Shown in pieces: positions 29,068-38,312 of a stretch of 64,000 nt of DNA. How positions within the stretch are numbered: the first letter of the stretch is position 1; each line of letters opens with the position of its first letter. The position numbers and the translations under genes were made by a program. Source of the DNA: Nocardia sp. (GTDB lineage: Bacteria; Actinomycetota; Actinomycetes; Mycobacteriales; Mycobacteriaceae); the NCBI GenBank assembly GCA_014360565.1, contig JACIXH010000001.1, forward strand, positions 1 to 64,000. Direction: 5' to 3'. Under the pieces are notes generated by a model. That model ran no database searches, was not told the DNA's origin, and was given only the letters and a program-made list of their open reading frames with translations.

Positions 29068-29690
29068 TGGCGGATTTGAATGTAGATCCTGCCCTCTTGA
29101 CGCAAGCCGCGACCGGGATCAACGGGATCATCAGCGAACTCTCCGAGCTCGGCGTCGGCGAGACCGGCGCCGTCGGACGCGGGTTCGCGCAGCTGACGAT
29201 GTCGGCGATGGAAGCAGGCACGGCGAACGTACAAACCAGCTTCGAGACCTTCGCCGAACGCTGGTCATGGGGCGTGCGCGCACTGGTCCAGTCCGGAAAC
29301 GAGATCGCCGAAGTCCTCGACCTGTCGGCGGGCCGCTACTACGAGATGGACGAGCAGATCTCGAACACGTTCAAGCAGATGTTCACCCACCTGGCAGGCA
29401 ACCCGCACCTGAGCAAGGCCGATCTCGAGAAGATGGACTGGGGTCAGGTCTGGGACAACAGCAACTTCAACACCGCCAGAAATCCCGAATACAGTGCGTC
29501 GTCGTTCGGTGACGCATTCTCGCATATGGGTGACAACGTCTCGACATTGGGGCAGGTCGGACAGTACCTGGTCTCCGATGACGTGCCCGACCGCGACAGC
29601 CTCGGCGACATGTTCTTGCCCGATACAGGGGCGGCTGCGAAGGTCGCCGAGATCCAGCAAGCACAACAAGCAGCTCGTGGGGGGAAGTAG
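29067..29690 (+). CDS. EspC/WXG100-like type VII secretion substrate
   Basis: A 207-residue protein. The N-terminus LNVDPALLTQAATGINGIISEL and the following helical hairpin, with a central W (ERWSWGVRAL), fit EspC-type or WXG100-like ESX substrates. The second half is polar and ends in an Ala/Gln-rich helix. The stop is 4 bp before the GTG of the Rhs gene. It is likely a secretion partner or targeting subunit for the Rhs toxin. No ESX ATPase is present in this window, so export would rely on a system elsewhere. Confidence 0.6.
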   Translation: MADLNVDPALLTQAATGINGIISELSELGVGETGAVGRGFAQLTMSAMEAGTANVQTSFETFAERWSWGVRALVQSGNEIAEVLDLSAGRYYEMDEQISNTFKQMFTHLAGNPHLSKADLEKMDWGQVWDNSNFNTARNPEYSASSFGDAFSHMGDNVSTLGQVGQYLVSDDVPDRDSLGDMFLPDTGAAAKVAEIQQAQQAARGGK

Positions 29691-29693
29691 TCC

Positions 29694-32600
29694 GTGGGTA
29701 TCGGGGACTTCGTCAACAGCCTCGGCGACAAGATCGAAGACGGGCTCGAATCAGCCACCGAGAAGGTCGGCCAGGCCTACAACACCGTCCTCGACGCCGA
29801 GTCCAAAGTCGCGAAAGCTGTCGGCGCCGACGGCCTGTCGAACTGGCTCGACGATCTCGGCGACAAGGTCGTCGACGCGACCGGTGGCGCGGTCCCGGAG
29901 AAACAACTCGGCCAAACCACCGATCCGAAGGAACTGATCCGCGGGGACCCCGCCAAGATCTCCGAAGTCGCCGAGCACGTCGCCAAGATCGGGACCGCGA
30001 TCGACCAAACTGGTGACGCATTGCGCAAGATCGATGTCGCGGAGTGGTCCGGTGAGGCCTCCTCGGCCTTCCATGACGAGTACGCGAAACAGCCGAAACT
30101 GTGGTGGGACGGCGCCGACGCGATGGGCAAAGCCAAAACCGCGTTGGACGCCTGGTACCACGAAGTCACCGCCGCCCAGGCTAAAGCCGCCGACGCGATC
30201 GCGAAATGGGAAGCCGCCGACCGTGAAGAGCGCGACCGCAAGAACGCCTGGAACGCCCAAACCGACGAACAACGCAAAGGCAAGAACCTCACCGACACCT
30301 GGACCGACATCCGCAACGAGGCCCGCGCGATCCTAAACGGTGCCCGCACTCAACGAGACAACGCTGCCAACTCGGCGGTCACCGCGATCACCGCGGCCAC
30401 CGAGACCGCGCCGACCGAACCGCCGTTCCTCTCGCGGTGGGGTAGCAACTTCGAGGATCTGGGCGCGGCGATCGAGCACGCGAAGATCAACTTCTCGTCC
30501 GGTCTGTTGACCTCGCTGACCGGTATGGTGCAGTTCGTCCGATCGGTCACCCCGTTCGACATCTACAACATGACTCACCCCGCCGAGTACATGTCGAAGA
30601 TGTCGGACATGGGCACCGGCATGGTGATCGCCGCAGCCGACCCGAAAGCTACTGCTGCGGCGATGCTGTCGACTTTCAAGACCAACCCGTCGGAAGCGTT
30701 GGGCGCGCTCACCGGCGATGTATTGACCACCGTCGCGACCGGTGGCGCTGGTGGCGTCGCGAAAGGTGCTGCCACCACGGTCAACCGTGCCTCCGAGGTT
30801 GTGGACGCGGCGAACACCGGCCGCAACGTCCTTGACAATGCCGCGGGAGCGGCCGGTAGGCACGCGCCCGAGACGCCCAGCGCCCCGACTCAGCCTGCCG
30901 CCCACGTGCCGGATAATCCGTCGACACCAAGCTCGAATCCTGCGGGGAACACCGGTGATTCGCCAGCCACGAACCCGGCAGGCGCCGCATCGGACAGCGC
31001 GGGACCCAATGCGGCTGGGCAGGCAGGTGACCCTCCGTCTACGAATCCGGCTGATACCCCGAATACGAACCCCAACGCTGCGGCTGATGATTCGGTACCA
31101 GCCAACAACGGCGACGGGACGAATCCCGAAACCGCCGCACCCACCAACCCGCGAGACACCGAGCCTGGTTCACCGACGCCGGACACGGGGTCGCCTGAGA
31201 ATGGGTCAGCGTCACCGAACGGCACCGATGAATCGCCGACCGGCAAACCCACTCCTGATTCCGATGGTGGCAGCCCGAACCAGGATTCGCCCACCCCAGC
31301 TCACAACGATTCCAGCCCCGACCAGCACGACAACTCACCGACCCCGGACGGGGACAACACACCAGGCGACCAGGACTCCGGCTCGCCGACCACGAATCCT
31401 GACAACGACGCAAGCCCTGGCGACACCGACGATGTCACCAACCCCGGTAGCCACGACGGGGACGGCAACACCCCCGATCCGAACAACAACCCCGAGCTTC
31501 GCGCCGGCCACGACAACGGTGGCAACGGCCAGGACAGCGCTGGTCAGGCTGGCCAGGACAAGCCGCCCGAGACCGACTCAACAGATGACCAGACCACCAA
31601 AGTCGGTGACCCGGTCAATGCCGCGAACGGCGAGTTCTTGCTCCCGATCACCGATCTCGAGCTGCCCGGCATCCTTCGCCTGGCACTCAAGCGATCGCAT
31701 CACTCGAACTACCGATTCGGGCGGTGGTTCGGCCCATCGTGGTCGGCCACTCTTGATATGCGAGTGGTCGTCGAAGCTGACTGCGTCACAGTCATTTTCG
31801 AAGACGGCATGCTACTGCCCTACCCGCATGCCGAGGTCGGTGTCGGTGTCGAGCCGATCACCGGCGGGCAGCGATGGAAACTGACCCGCACCGACATCGG
31901 CGGCTACCGCCTGTGGGATCCAGAGCGAGAACTGGTGTGGCACTTCGCCCCAGAACCAACCCTTGCAGGTGTGGACACTCTCCTCGGGAACTACGCGATC
32001 TCCGCGATCACCGACCGACACCACAACCGAATCAGATTCCACTACAACAGCAACGGCGACCCGACCGAAGTCACGCACTCCGGCGGCTACCGAGTCGTGC
32101 TCGATTGCGCAGATGCCCGCGTGACCGCAATCTCAGTTGCTGATCAATCCGGTGAGTTCGAAACCCTCACCCGTATACGTGAATTCGGCTACACCCGCGG
32201 GGATCTGACCAGCGTGGTCAACGGCGTCGGCGGCACCACTCGCTTCACCTACGACGATCACCATCGCATGCTGTCGTGGACCGACTCCAACGGCAGCTCG
32301 GTCACCAACACCTTCGACGAATCCGGCCGAGTCATCGCTCAGCGCGGCACCGACGGCGTCATGAACGCCGACTTCGAATACCTCGAACTCGGTGACGGCA
32401 CCGGCCGCCTCACCCGCATCACCGATTCCCGTGGCGGCGTCACCGGCTTCGGATTCGACAACGACCTCCGCTTGCGCGATCTGCTCGCACCCGATGGCGG
32501 CCACCGCCATATCGAGTACAACGCCGCCCGCAAACCCCTCAAAATCATCGAACCCGATGGTGCGATCACACGCTTCGAGTACACCGCCGAGGGTGACGTC

Positions 32601-35231
32601 GCGAGGAAGATACGTGCGGACGGCACCGATATCAGCATCGAATACGCCTACCCGAACCGTCCTTCGACCATCACGAACCCTGACGGTACGACCTCGCACC
32701 GAGAGTGGGACAAAGCAGGCAACCTCGTGGCGGTCACCAACCCTGCCGGCGCCCGCACCCAATACAGCCACAATGCATGCGGCGCCGTCGCCGAAGTGCG
32801 CGACCCTGACGGCGCGATCACTCGCATCGAGACCGATCTCGCCGGACTGCCAGTGGCAATGATCGACCCGTACGGCGCGAGAACCACCATCCGTCGCGAC
32901 CCATTCGGCCGCCCCGCGGAGGTGACCGATCCGCTCGGTGGCATTACGCACTACAAGTGGACCCCAGAAGGTCGCCCTGCCCGTCGCACCGACCCCGACG
33001 GCTTCGCCGAATCCTGGACCTACGACGGCGAAAACAACCTCCTCGCCCACACCAACCGCAACGGCGCCATCACCCGCTACACCTACTGCGGCTTCGACAG
33101 AGTCGCGAGCCGAACCGACCCCGACGGATCCACCACCCGATACCTCTACGACACCGAATCTCGCCTGATCGCCGTCATCAACCCCCTCGGCCAACGCTGG
33201 ACCTACGAATACGACCTGGCCGGACGACTGGTGTCAGAATCCAACTACACCGGCGCTACGACCACCTACACGCGCACCTCCACCGGCAAAATTGGCAGTG
33301 TCACCCCCGCGACCGGCATCACCCGCCACCACCGCTACGACGCGCTCGGGAACCTCACCTCCATCACCGCAGACTCCGGCGAATACCTGGCCTATACCTA
33401 CGACGCGGCTGGGCGCATCCTCACCGCCAGCAACGGCACCGACGAAATCTGCACCCACAAGCTCGAATTCACCTACACCGCCACCGGCGAGATCGCGACT
33501 CAAACGCTCGACGACCAACCCGCCCTGGTCAACGACTACGACCACCGTGGACGACGGATCCGACGCACGACCCCGACACGCACCGTCACCACCTGGCGTC
33601 ACAACGCACTCAGCCAGGTCACAGCGCTCAACGCTGACGGCACCGACATCACCTTCACCCATGACCCGATGGGTCGCCTGACCCAATGGTGCATAGGCGA
33701 GCTCCAGATCGACCGCACTTTCACACCCAGTGGCGACGTCGCGGCACAGGAAGTCACCGGTTTCCCCAGCACCGCCTTCTCCCTCGACTTCGGCGACACC
33801 CCTCTCGCCCGGCCCGCGCCGTTCGCTCTCCGCCGAGACGACTACTCCTACCGCGCCGACGGGTACCTCACCAACCACACCATCACCCGCCCGAACGCCC
33901 CCACCGTCCGCAAAACCTACGCCCTCGATCCGATCGGCCGGGTCAGCACCATCACTCGCGACAGCACCGTCTCGGAGGCATACGAGTACGACCCGCTCAG
34001 CAACATCACCGCCAGCTTCTCCGACGATGCCGACGATGCCGACGATGCCGACGATGCGGGACCTGACCACACGGCACACGCCGCGATGGACGGTCGCGAG
34101 TACCACAACAACCTTCTCGTTCGAGATGGCCGCAATCACTACTATTACGACCCCGCTGGCCGACTCATACGCAAAGTCACCACTCGCATTTCCCGCAAAC
34201 CAGCTGTATGGCACTACCGCTACAATGCTTTCGACCAACTCACCGACGTCTACACACCCGACCAACAATGGTGGCGGTATACCTTCGATCCGCTCGGCCG
34301 CAGAGTCTCCAAACAGCTGACCCTCGCAGGCGAGCAGTCCCCCACGACGACATCGAGATATACCTGGGACGGTACCCACCTCATCGAGGAATCCACCGAG
34401 GACGGCGTCTACGCATGGCAATATCAGCCCGGTAGCTTCACACCACTCCTGCAACGCCGACCAAAAGCCGGTTCCCCCCAATGGAATTCGATGGCGATAC
34501 TGACAGATCTCGTCGGCAGCCCCATCGGGTTGGTGGACCCGAAAACAGGCGCCAGGGATTCCGAAGTCACGGCATCCAACCTGTGGGGCAAAACGGTCTG
34601 GTCGCAACCGGCATCGACACCACTGCGATTCCCCGGGCAGTACTTCGACCCCGAAACCGGCTTCCACTACAACTACCAACGCACATTCGACCCCGCCGTC
34701 GGCCGATACCTGACCTCCGACCCCCTCGGTCTGGCACCCTCGCCCAACTCCTACCTCTACCCCCACAACCCCACCCGCTACATCGATCCACTCGGCCTGC
34801 AGCCCTACGATCCGCGCAATCAACCCGGGACCGCCACCGGCGGTGAGGACCTTCCCAGCGTGGGCCCCGGAGACCAGTGGCTCCGCGGATCGGAAGGCAA
34901 CGCAGGATGGGTACCCGGCCAGGTCGCCGATGCGCTGCGGGGACAAAGTTTCGACAGCTTCTCCGACTTCAGGCAGCAGTTCTGGAGAACAGTGGCCGAC
35001 GACCCAGATTTGATGTCGCAATTCAGCCGCAACAACCAGAACCTGATGGCCAACGGCAATGCACCCTTCGCCGCAGAGGGCCAGCATGTCGGCGGGGCAG
35101 GCAGATACAATCTGCACCACGTCAACCCGATACACAACGGAGGCGGAGTGTACGACCTCGACAACCTGGCAGTGGTGACACCCAGGTTCCACGCCGAAGT
35201 CCTCGATCCAACATTCCACTACAACCGCTGA
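29694..35231 (+). CDS. Rhs/YD-repeat polymorphic toxin with colicin E7/E9-type HNH DNase tip
   Basis: A 1845-residue protein. Residues 1-390 are an N-terminal helical, type VII-style domain. About 390-640 is a Pro/Asn/Asp/Gly-rich linker. Around 640 the DUF6531 start (VNAANGEFLLPITDLELPG) leads into about twenty YD repeats and the Rhs core end DPLGLAPSPNSYLYPHNP. The last ~130 residues match the colicin E7/E9 nuclease: FDSFSDFRQQFWRTVADDP, QFSRNN, and the HNH core LHHVNPIHNGGGVYDLDN then TPRFH. The histidine that ends the colicin motif (HxxxH) is Leu here, and the Glu before LHH is Asn. GTG 29694 follows GGGGGGAAG. The immunity gene is 10 bp downstream. Confidence 0.9.
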   Translation: MGIGDFVNSLGDKIEDGLESATEKVGQAYNTVLDAESKVAKAVGADGLSNWLDDLGDKVVDATGGAVPEKQLGQTTDPKELIRGDPAKISEVAEHVAKIGTAIDQTGDALRKIDVAEWSGEASSAFHDEYAKQPKLWWDGADAMGKAKTALDAWYHEVTAAQAKAADAIAKWEAADREERDRKNAWNAQTDEQRKGKNLTDTWTDIRNEARAILNGARTQRDNAANSAVTAITAATETAPTEPPFLSRWGSNFEDLGAAIEHAKINFSSGLLTSLTGMVQFVRSVTPFDIYNMTHPAEYMSKMSDMGTGMVIAAADPKATAAAMLSTFKTNPSEALGALTGDVLTTVATGGAGGVAKGAATTVNRASEVVDAANTGRNVLDNAAGAAGRHAPETPSAPTQPAAHVPDNPSTPSSNPAGNTGDSPATNPAGAASDSAGPNAAGQAGDPPSTNPADTPNTNPNAAADDSVPANNGDGTNPETAAPTNPRDTEPGSPTPDTGSPENGSASPNGTDESPTGKPTPDSDGGSPNQDSPTPAHNDSSPDQHDNSPTPDGDNTPGDQDSGSPTTNPDNDASPGDTDDVTNPGSHDGDGNTPDPNNNPELRAGHDNGGNGQDSAGQAGQDKPPETDSTDDQTTKVGDPVNAANGEFLLPITDLELPGILRLALKRSHHSNYRFGRWFGPSWSATLDMRVVVEADCVTVIFEDGMLLPYPHAEVGVGVEPITGGQRWKLTRTDIGGYRLWDPERELVWHFAPEPTLAGVDTLLGNYAISAITDRHHNRIRFHYNSNGDPTEVTHSGGYRVVLDCADARVTAISVADQSGEFETLTRIREFGYTRGDLTSVVNGVGGTTRFTYDDHHRMLSWTDSNGSSVTNTFDESGRVIAQRGTDGVMNADFEYLELGDGTGRLTRITDSRGGVTGFGFDNDLRLRDLLAPDGGHRHIEYNAARKPLKIIEPDGAITRFEYTAEGDVARKIRADGTDISIEYAYPNRPSTITNPDGTTSHREWDKAGNLVAVTNPAGARTQYSHNACGAVAEVRDPDGAITRIETDLAGLPVAMIDPYGARTTIRRDPFGRPAEVTDPLGGITHYKWTPEGRPARRTDPDGFAESWTYDGENNLLAHTNRNGAITRYTYCGFDRVASRTDPDGSTTRYLYDTESRLIAVINPLGQRWTYEYDLAGRLVSESNYTGATTTYTRTSTGKIGSVTPATGITRHHRYDALGNLTSITADSGEYLAYTYDAAGRILTASNGTDEICTHKLEFTYTATGEIATQTLDDQPALVNDYDHRGRRIRRTTPTRTVTTWRHNALSQVTALNADGTDITFTHDPMGRLTQWCIGELQIDRTFTPSGDVAAQEVTGFPSTAFSLDFGDTPLARPAPFALRRDDYSYRADGYLTNHTITRPNAPTVRKTYALDPIGRVSTITRDSTVSEAYEYDPLSNITASFSDDADDADDADDAGPDHTAHAAMDGREYHNNLLVRDGRNHYYYDPAGRLIRKVTTRISRKPAVWHYRYNAFDQLTDVYTPDQQWWRYTFDPLGRRVSKQLTLAGEQSPTTTSRYTWDGTHLIEESTEDGVYAWQYQPGSFTPLLQRRPKAGSPQWNSMAILTDLVGSPIGLVDPKTGARDSEVTASNLWGKTVWSQPASTPLRFPGQYFDPETGFHYNYQRTFDPAVGRYLTSDPLGLAPSPNSYLYPHNPTRYIDPLGLQPYDPRNQPGTATGGEDLPSVGPGDQWLRGSEGNAGWVPGQVADALRGQSFDSFSDFRQQFWRTVADDPDLMSQFSRNNQNLMANGNAPFAAEGQHVGGAGRYNLHHVNPIHNGGGVYDLDNLAVVTPRFHAEVLDPTFHYNR
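34023..34058 (+). repeat. Four GACGATGCC/G tandem 9-mers inside the Rhs gene
   Basis: Four in-frame 9-bp units encode DDA repeated four times, in a loop between YD repeats. The tract can expand or contract without a frameshift. Confidence 0.85.
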
Positions 35232-35241
35232 GGAGACGAAT

Positions 35242-35472
35242 ATGCCGCAACTAGATCGCCAACAACTGATTGATCTCGTCACCCGACTCTCCGAAGGCCA
35301 GGGCACTGAAGAGGAACAGGATCAATGGATGACGACCCTGAAAGAATCGGTATCCGATCCGAAAATCAGCGACTACATCTTCTGGGATAACTCGAATCCG
35401 CCCCTCACCCCCGAACAGATCGTCGACAAAGCCCTGGCATATCAACCAATTGCGCTCGGGGGTCCCGAGTAA
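35242..35472 (+). CDS. Im7/Im9-like colicin-type DNase immunity protein
   Basis: A 76-residue acidic protein. It follows the E-colicin immunity pattern: an initial helix (LIDLVTRLSEG), an acidic helix with TEEEQDQW, then the loop DPKISDYIFWDN, which parallels HPSGSDLIYYP of Im9, then LTPEQIVDKALAYQP, parallel to SPSGIVNTVKQWR. The Im9 Tyr-Tyr pair (YYP) is replaced by FWD. ATG 35242 has GGAG in the 10-bp gap after the toxin stop. Position, size and pattern together make it the cognate inhibitor of the Rhs DNase tip. Confidence 0.82.
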   Translation: MPQLDRQQLIDLVTRLSEGQGTEEEQDQWMTTLKESVSDPKISDYIFWDNSNPPLTPEQIVDKALAYQPIALGGPE

Positions 35473-35653
35473 CTTGGTACCTCACAACGCCATGAAGTCC
35501 ACGACATGGACGTCCTCGGCCAGCCCAGAATCGAGCGCCGTAGGTTCGTGTTACCGGGTCGAACAGCCGCACTGTCCCCCGTGTTGACCCGCCAACCACT
35601 GTCCCGAACCGAACCGCGATCCGGTGTGCCTCGGCTACCGGTAGCGTAGGTGA

Positions 35654-36319
35654 ATGGTCGATCCGCCGCGCACTATCGTTCACCGCGAATGGACTGTCTA
35701 CGACGGGCAACCATGGCTTCACGTCACCTGCAACGAGATCACCACGCCTGATGGCATCAGCAGATCCCATCACGCGATCCGACTGAACACCGTCGTGACC
35801 GTCATCGCAGTCGACGATCATGCCCGCGTCCTTTTGATGCGCCGGCATCGCTGGATCGTCGACACCATCGGTCTCGAGTCGCCTGGCGGGATCGTCGATG
35901 ACGGCGAAGACCCTCACGCGTGCGCGCGCCGAGAGTTGTTGGAGGAAACAGGATTCGAGATCGGGCCGCTGGAATTGATCGCTGATCTCGAACCTATGCC
36001 CGGCCTGGTCCACACTCGCCATCTGGTCTTCCTCGGCCGTGATCCACGCCAGGCCGCGGAACCAACCGATGGCGAAGAGGCCAGTCAGTTGATGTGGATC
36101 CCGCTGAGCCACACCGCAGACCTGCTCGCCCACGGCGAGCTCCTCGGCACCGGGACCGCGGTCGGAATGCTCACCGCCGCCGCGATACTCGCCAGACCCG
36201 TCGCCGCTGACTCCGAACGAAGTCGCGACACCACGAACACCGAGCTCGTAACGACCCGGAAGTCATCCCCGGCCCTGGTGCGCTCCTCGAGTCCGGGGAC
36301 TGATTCGTCTGTTCGGTGA
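35654..36319 (+). CDS. NUDIX hydrolase
   Basis: A 221-residue protein with a full NUDIX box GGIVDDGEDPHACA followed by RRELLEETGF (GX5EX7REXXEEXG). An N-terminal beta segment (TVYDGQPWLHVTCNEI) and the -GLESPGG- lead-in resemble ADP-ribose pyrophosphatase-type NUDIX enzymes; the substrate is not determined. The C-terminal ~40 residues are Ser/Thr/Arg-rich and may be unstructured. It lies 180 bp downstream of the toxin-immunity pair on the same strand but with its own spacing, followed by a P-loop kinase gene. Confidence 0.8.
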   Translation: MVDPPRTIVHREWTVYDGQPWLHVTCNEITTPDGISRSHHAIRLNTVVTVIAVDDHARVLLMRRHRWIVDTIGLESPGGIVDDGEDPHACARRELLEETGFEIGPLELIADLEPMPGLVHTRHLVFLGRDPRQAAEPTDGEEASQLMWIPLSHTADLLAHGELLGTGTAVGMLTAAAILARPVAADSERSRDTTNTELVTTRKSSPALVRSSSPGTDSSVR

Positions 36320-36350
36320 TGGGATGCGCTGGTTCTGCGACGATTGATCG

Positions 36351-36968
36351 ATGACGAATCCGATCAATTCTGCAGGGGCTCTTGCCTTCTCCGCTACCGG
36401 GGCTCGGGAGTTGGAGCAGTTGGCCAGCATCCACACCGATGGCGTGACCGTCGTGTGCGGTTTTCCCGCGGCGGGCAAGAGCACTGCCACCGGCGTGCTG
36501 GCGAGGTTGCTCAACGCTGTCGTGCTCGACAAGGACAAGTTCGCACCCCGGCTCGAGGAATCGGTGATGGCCGAGTTGACCGGCAACCCCTACGACCGCG
36601 ACAGCGACCTCTACCGCCGCATCGTCTCACCGCACCTCTACCAGGCCCTGGTCCAGCAGGCGATCACTATCGCCGAACAGTGCCCCGTCGTGGTCGACGC
36701 CCCGTTCCTGGGATACATCAACACCGCAACCCAACAGGGCATCCGGTTGGCCGACTACCTCCGGTCGCTCACCGACACCGCCGACATCCCGATCCGTACC
36801 GTGTGGGTGAGCACAGACACCGACCGGATCCGTGACCGTATGAAGCAGCGTGGAGCCGAGCGTGACGAACCGAAACTCGCCGACTGGAACAGCTACCGCG
36901 ACTCGGTCCTGCACTCCGGTCTCGCCGAGGCGGGCCCGGCTGTCACCGACCACGTCATCGTGAACTGA
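36351..36968 (+). CDS. P-loop kinase (AAA_33-type)
   Basis: A 205-residue protein with Walker A GFPAAGKST near residues 37-45, an acceptor-site-like segment VVLDKDKFAPRL, and an Arg-rich lid (RDRMKQRGAERDEPKLADW). This matches small zeta-toxin/chloramphenicol-phosphotransferase-like or nucleoside-type kinases. The phosphate acceptor is unknown. It sits between a NUDIX hydrolase and a fructosamine-kinase-like protein on one strand, suggesting a small-molecule phosphorylation or repair set. Confidence 0.7.
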   Translation: MTNPINSAGALAFSATGARELEQLASIHTDGVTVVCGFPAAGKSTATGVLARLLNAVVLDKDKFAPRLEESVMAELTGNPYDRDSDLYRRIVSPHLYQALVQQAITIAEQCPVVVDAPFLGYINTATQQGIRLADYLRSLTDTADIPIRTVWVSTDTDRIRDRMKQRGAERDEPKLADWNSYRDSVLHSGLAEAGPAVTDHVIVN

Positions 36969-37006
36969 ACCGCGAACCCCCACCACGTCACGAAAGACCC
37001 TGTTCA

Positions 37007-37858
37007 GTGCTCAACGATGCCCACCTGTCGGACCTGCTCGGCACCTCAATAGAGACCGTCGTCGACCTCTGCGCACGACACTCCTGGACCCTGCACCGCG
37101 CTCTCACGAGCGACGGTCAGCAGATCTTCGTCAAGACCGCCGCCGACTGCGCGCCCGTTTTCGCTGCGGAGGCGGCCGGGCTGCGCTGGCTCGCGGCCGA
37201 GACCGAATCGAGCCCGGTGGCCGAAGTTCTCGCGGTCGACGACCGGATAATCGTGTTGCCCTGGCTGGCCCCGCAGGCGCCCACGGTCGATGCCGCACGA
37301 CGATTCGGCCGCGAACTGGCGACCATGCACTCCCGCTCGGCTGAGTTCTTCGGTGCTGGCTGGAACGGCTACATTGCCGACATCCCCCTCGACAACACGC
37401 GCTCCGGCCAACGGTGGGGACAGTGGTATGCCGAACGCCGATTGCTGCCATACCTTCGCATCGGCCACCAACACCTCGACCCTGCCGAGGTGCGGTTGGT
37501 CGAGAAGATCATCGCCAGCATCGATGCTCTCGCAGGTCCGGAGGAACCACCGGCCCGCATCCATGGCGACTTGTGGTCGGGCAACCTGTTGTGGAGCGCT
37601 GGGCGCGGTGTCCTGATCGACCCGGCGGCCCATGCTGGTCACCGCGAAACCGACCTCGCGATGCTCGCGTTGTTCGGCAACGACCACCTCGACAACATCC
37701 TCGACGGCTACACCGAGACCGTACCGTTGGCCGAGGGCTGGCGCGCCCGTATCCCCCTGCACCAACTCCATCCCCTGCTCGTGCACCTCGTGCTGTTCGG
37801 TGGCCGTTACCGACGCGCTCTAGTCAGGGCCGCGAATGCTGCTCTACGCGCTGGGTAG
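37007..37858 (+). CDS. Fructosamine-kinase-like phosphotransferase
   Basis: A 283-residue kinase-fold protein. The Brenner-type motif RIHGDLWSGNLLW and the metal-binding LIDPAAHAGHRETDLAM are those of fructosamine-3-kinase-family proteins, which phosphorylate protein-bound ketoamines to promote deglycation. An N-terminal ATP-binding lobe includes QQIFVKTA and FAAEAAGLRWL. GTG 37007 is used. The gene follows the P-loop kinase by 38 bp, so the two may be co-transcribed. Confidence 0.78.
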   Translation: MLNDAHLSDLLGTSIETVVDLCARHSWTLHRALTSDGQQIFVKTAADCAPVFAAEAAGLRWLAAETESSPVAEVLAVDDRIIVLPWLAPQAPTVDAARRFGRELATMHSRSAEFFGAGWNGYIADIPLDNTRSGQRWGQWYAERRLLPYLRIGHQHLDPAEVRLVEKIIASIDALAGPEEPPARIHGDLWSGNLLWSAGRGVLIDPAAHAGHRETDLAMLALFGNDHLDNILDGYTETVPLAEGWRARIPLHQLHPLLVHLVLFGGRYRRALVRAANAALRAG

Positions 37859-37937
37859 CCGGGCACTCGTCCGGCCGCCTGCGCGCCGACCGCGAAAATC
37901 AGTGGCAGCCAGATGATGCGCGGCACCAGGATGCTGG

Positions 37938-38075
37938 CATGGCCAACGAGATGATCACCGACCACCGGATCATCTGGCGCGACCTTCCCGAACCGACGCG
38001 CGACGCTGTCGAAGAATGTGGCGGTGCGTGGCGCGCGAGCGACAACCCTTGGACAACTTCGCAGTCGAGTCGGTG
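37938..38075 (+). pseudogene. 5' fragment of an APH-type phosphotransferase gene
   Basis: A 45-codon ORF, MANEMITDHRIIWRDLPEPTRD..., resembles only the extreme N-terminus of APH-family phosphotransferases, where a W-x-D-L-P-x-x-x-R-D-A-V-E segment precedes the ATP-binding lobe. The rest of a kinase is absent and the ORF ends next to the split acetyltransferase's 3' end. It is read as a degraded remnant with low confidence. Confidence 0.35.
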
Positions 38076-38092
38076 AACATTCACAGGTCCAA

Positions 38093-38176
38093 TCAGCTGA
38101 TCCAGCACCGGCGAATGTCGCCGTCATCGGTCCAGGGTTCGATCGCTTCCAAGGTCCCCCCGCAAGATTCGATGAC
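38093..38176 (-). pseudogene. Displaced 3' end of the split GNAT acetyltransferase gene
   Basis: The minus strand encodes VIESCGGTLEAIEPW then TDDGDIRRCWIS followed by TGA. This is the typical ending of a GNAT protein after the N-x-G-S-R-R-V-I-E motif. The 5' part of that gene ends abruptly at SRRI at 39513 on the same strand. Placing the two segments together restores an ordinary ~190-residue acetyltransferase, so the intervening DNA is an insertion. Confidence 0.75.
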
Positions 38177-38183
38177 GTATTGA

Positions 38184-38197
38184 CTGAACTACCTTCA
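38184..38197 (+). repeat. Left terminal inverted repeat of the DUF4238 insertion
   Basis: CTGAACTACCTTCA matches the reverse complement of 39495-39508 (CTGAACTGGCTTCA) at 12 of 14 positions. It lies 7 bp inside the edge of the insertion. Confidence 0.6.
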
Positions 38198-38312
38198 TAA
38201 TCCTTGCAGGTCATCACAGGTTTCTGCTAGCTTTCCCCGCCATGCACGAAGAGGGTCCCGAGCGAGGTCTGTCGAGACTCGTTGTGCCCCCAGCGAAGCC
38301 CGCGTCGTGCTC

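Noticed and set aside
34023-34058. Short tandem repeats considered as a CRISPR-like array
   Set aside because: They are in-frame 9-mers with no spacers, within a coding YD-repeat protein.
33234-35306. 690-codon minus-strand ORF antisense to the Rhs gene
   Set aside because: Val/Gly-rich shadow of the YD repeats; the plus strand has clear Rhs and HNH motifs.
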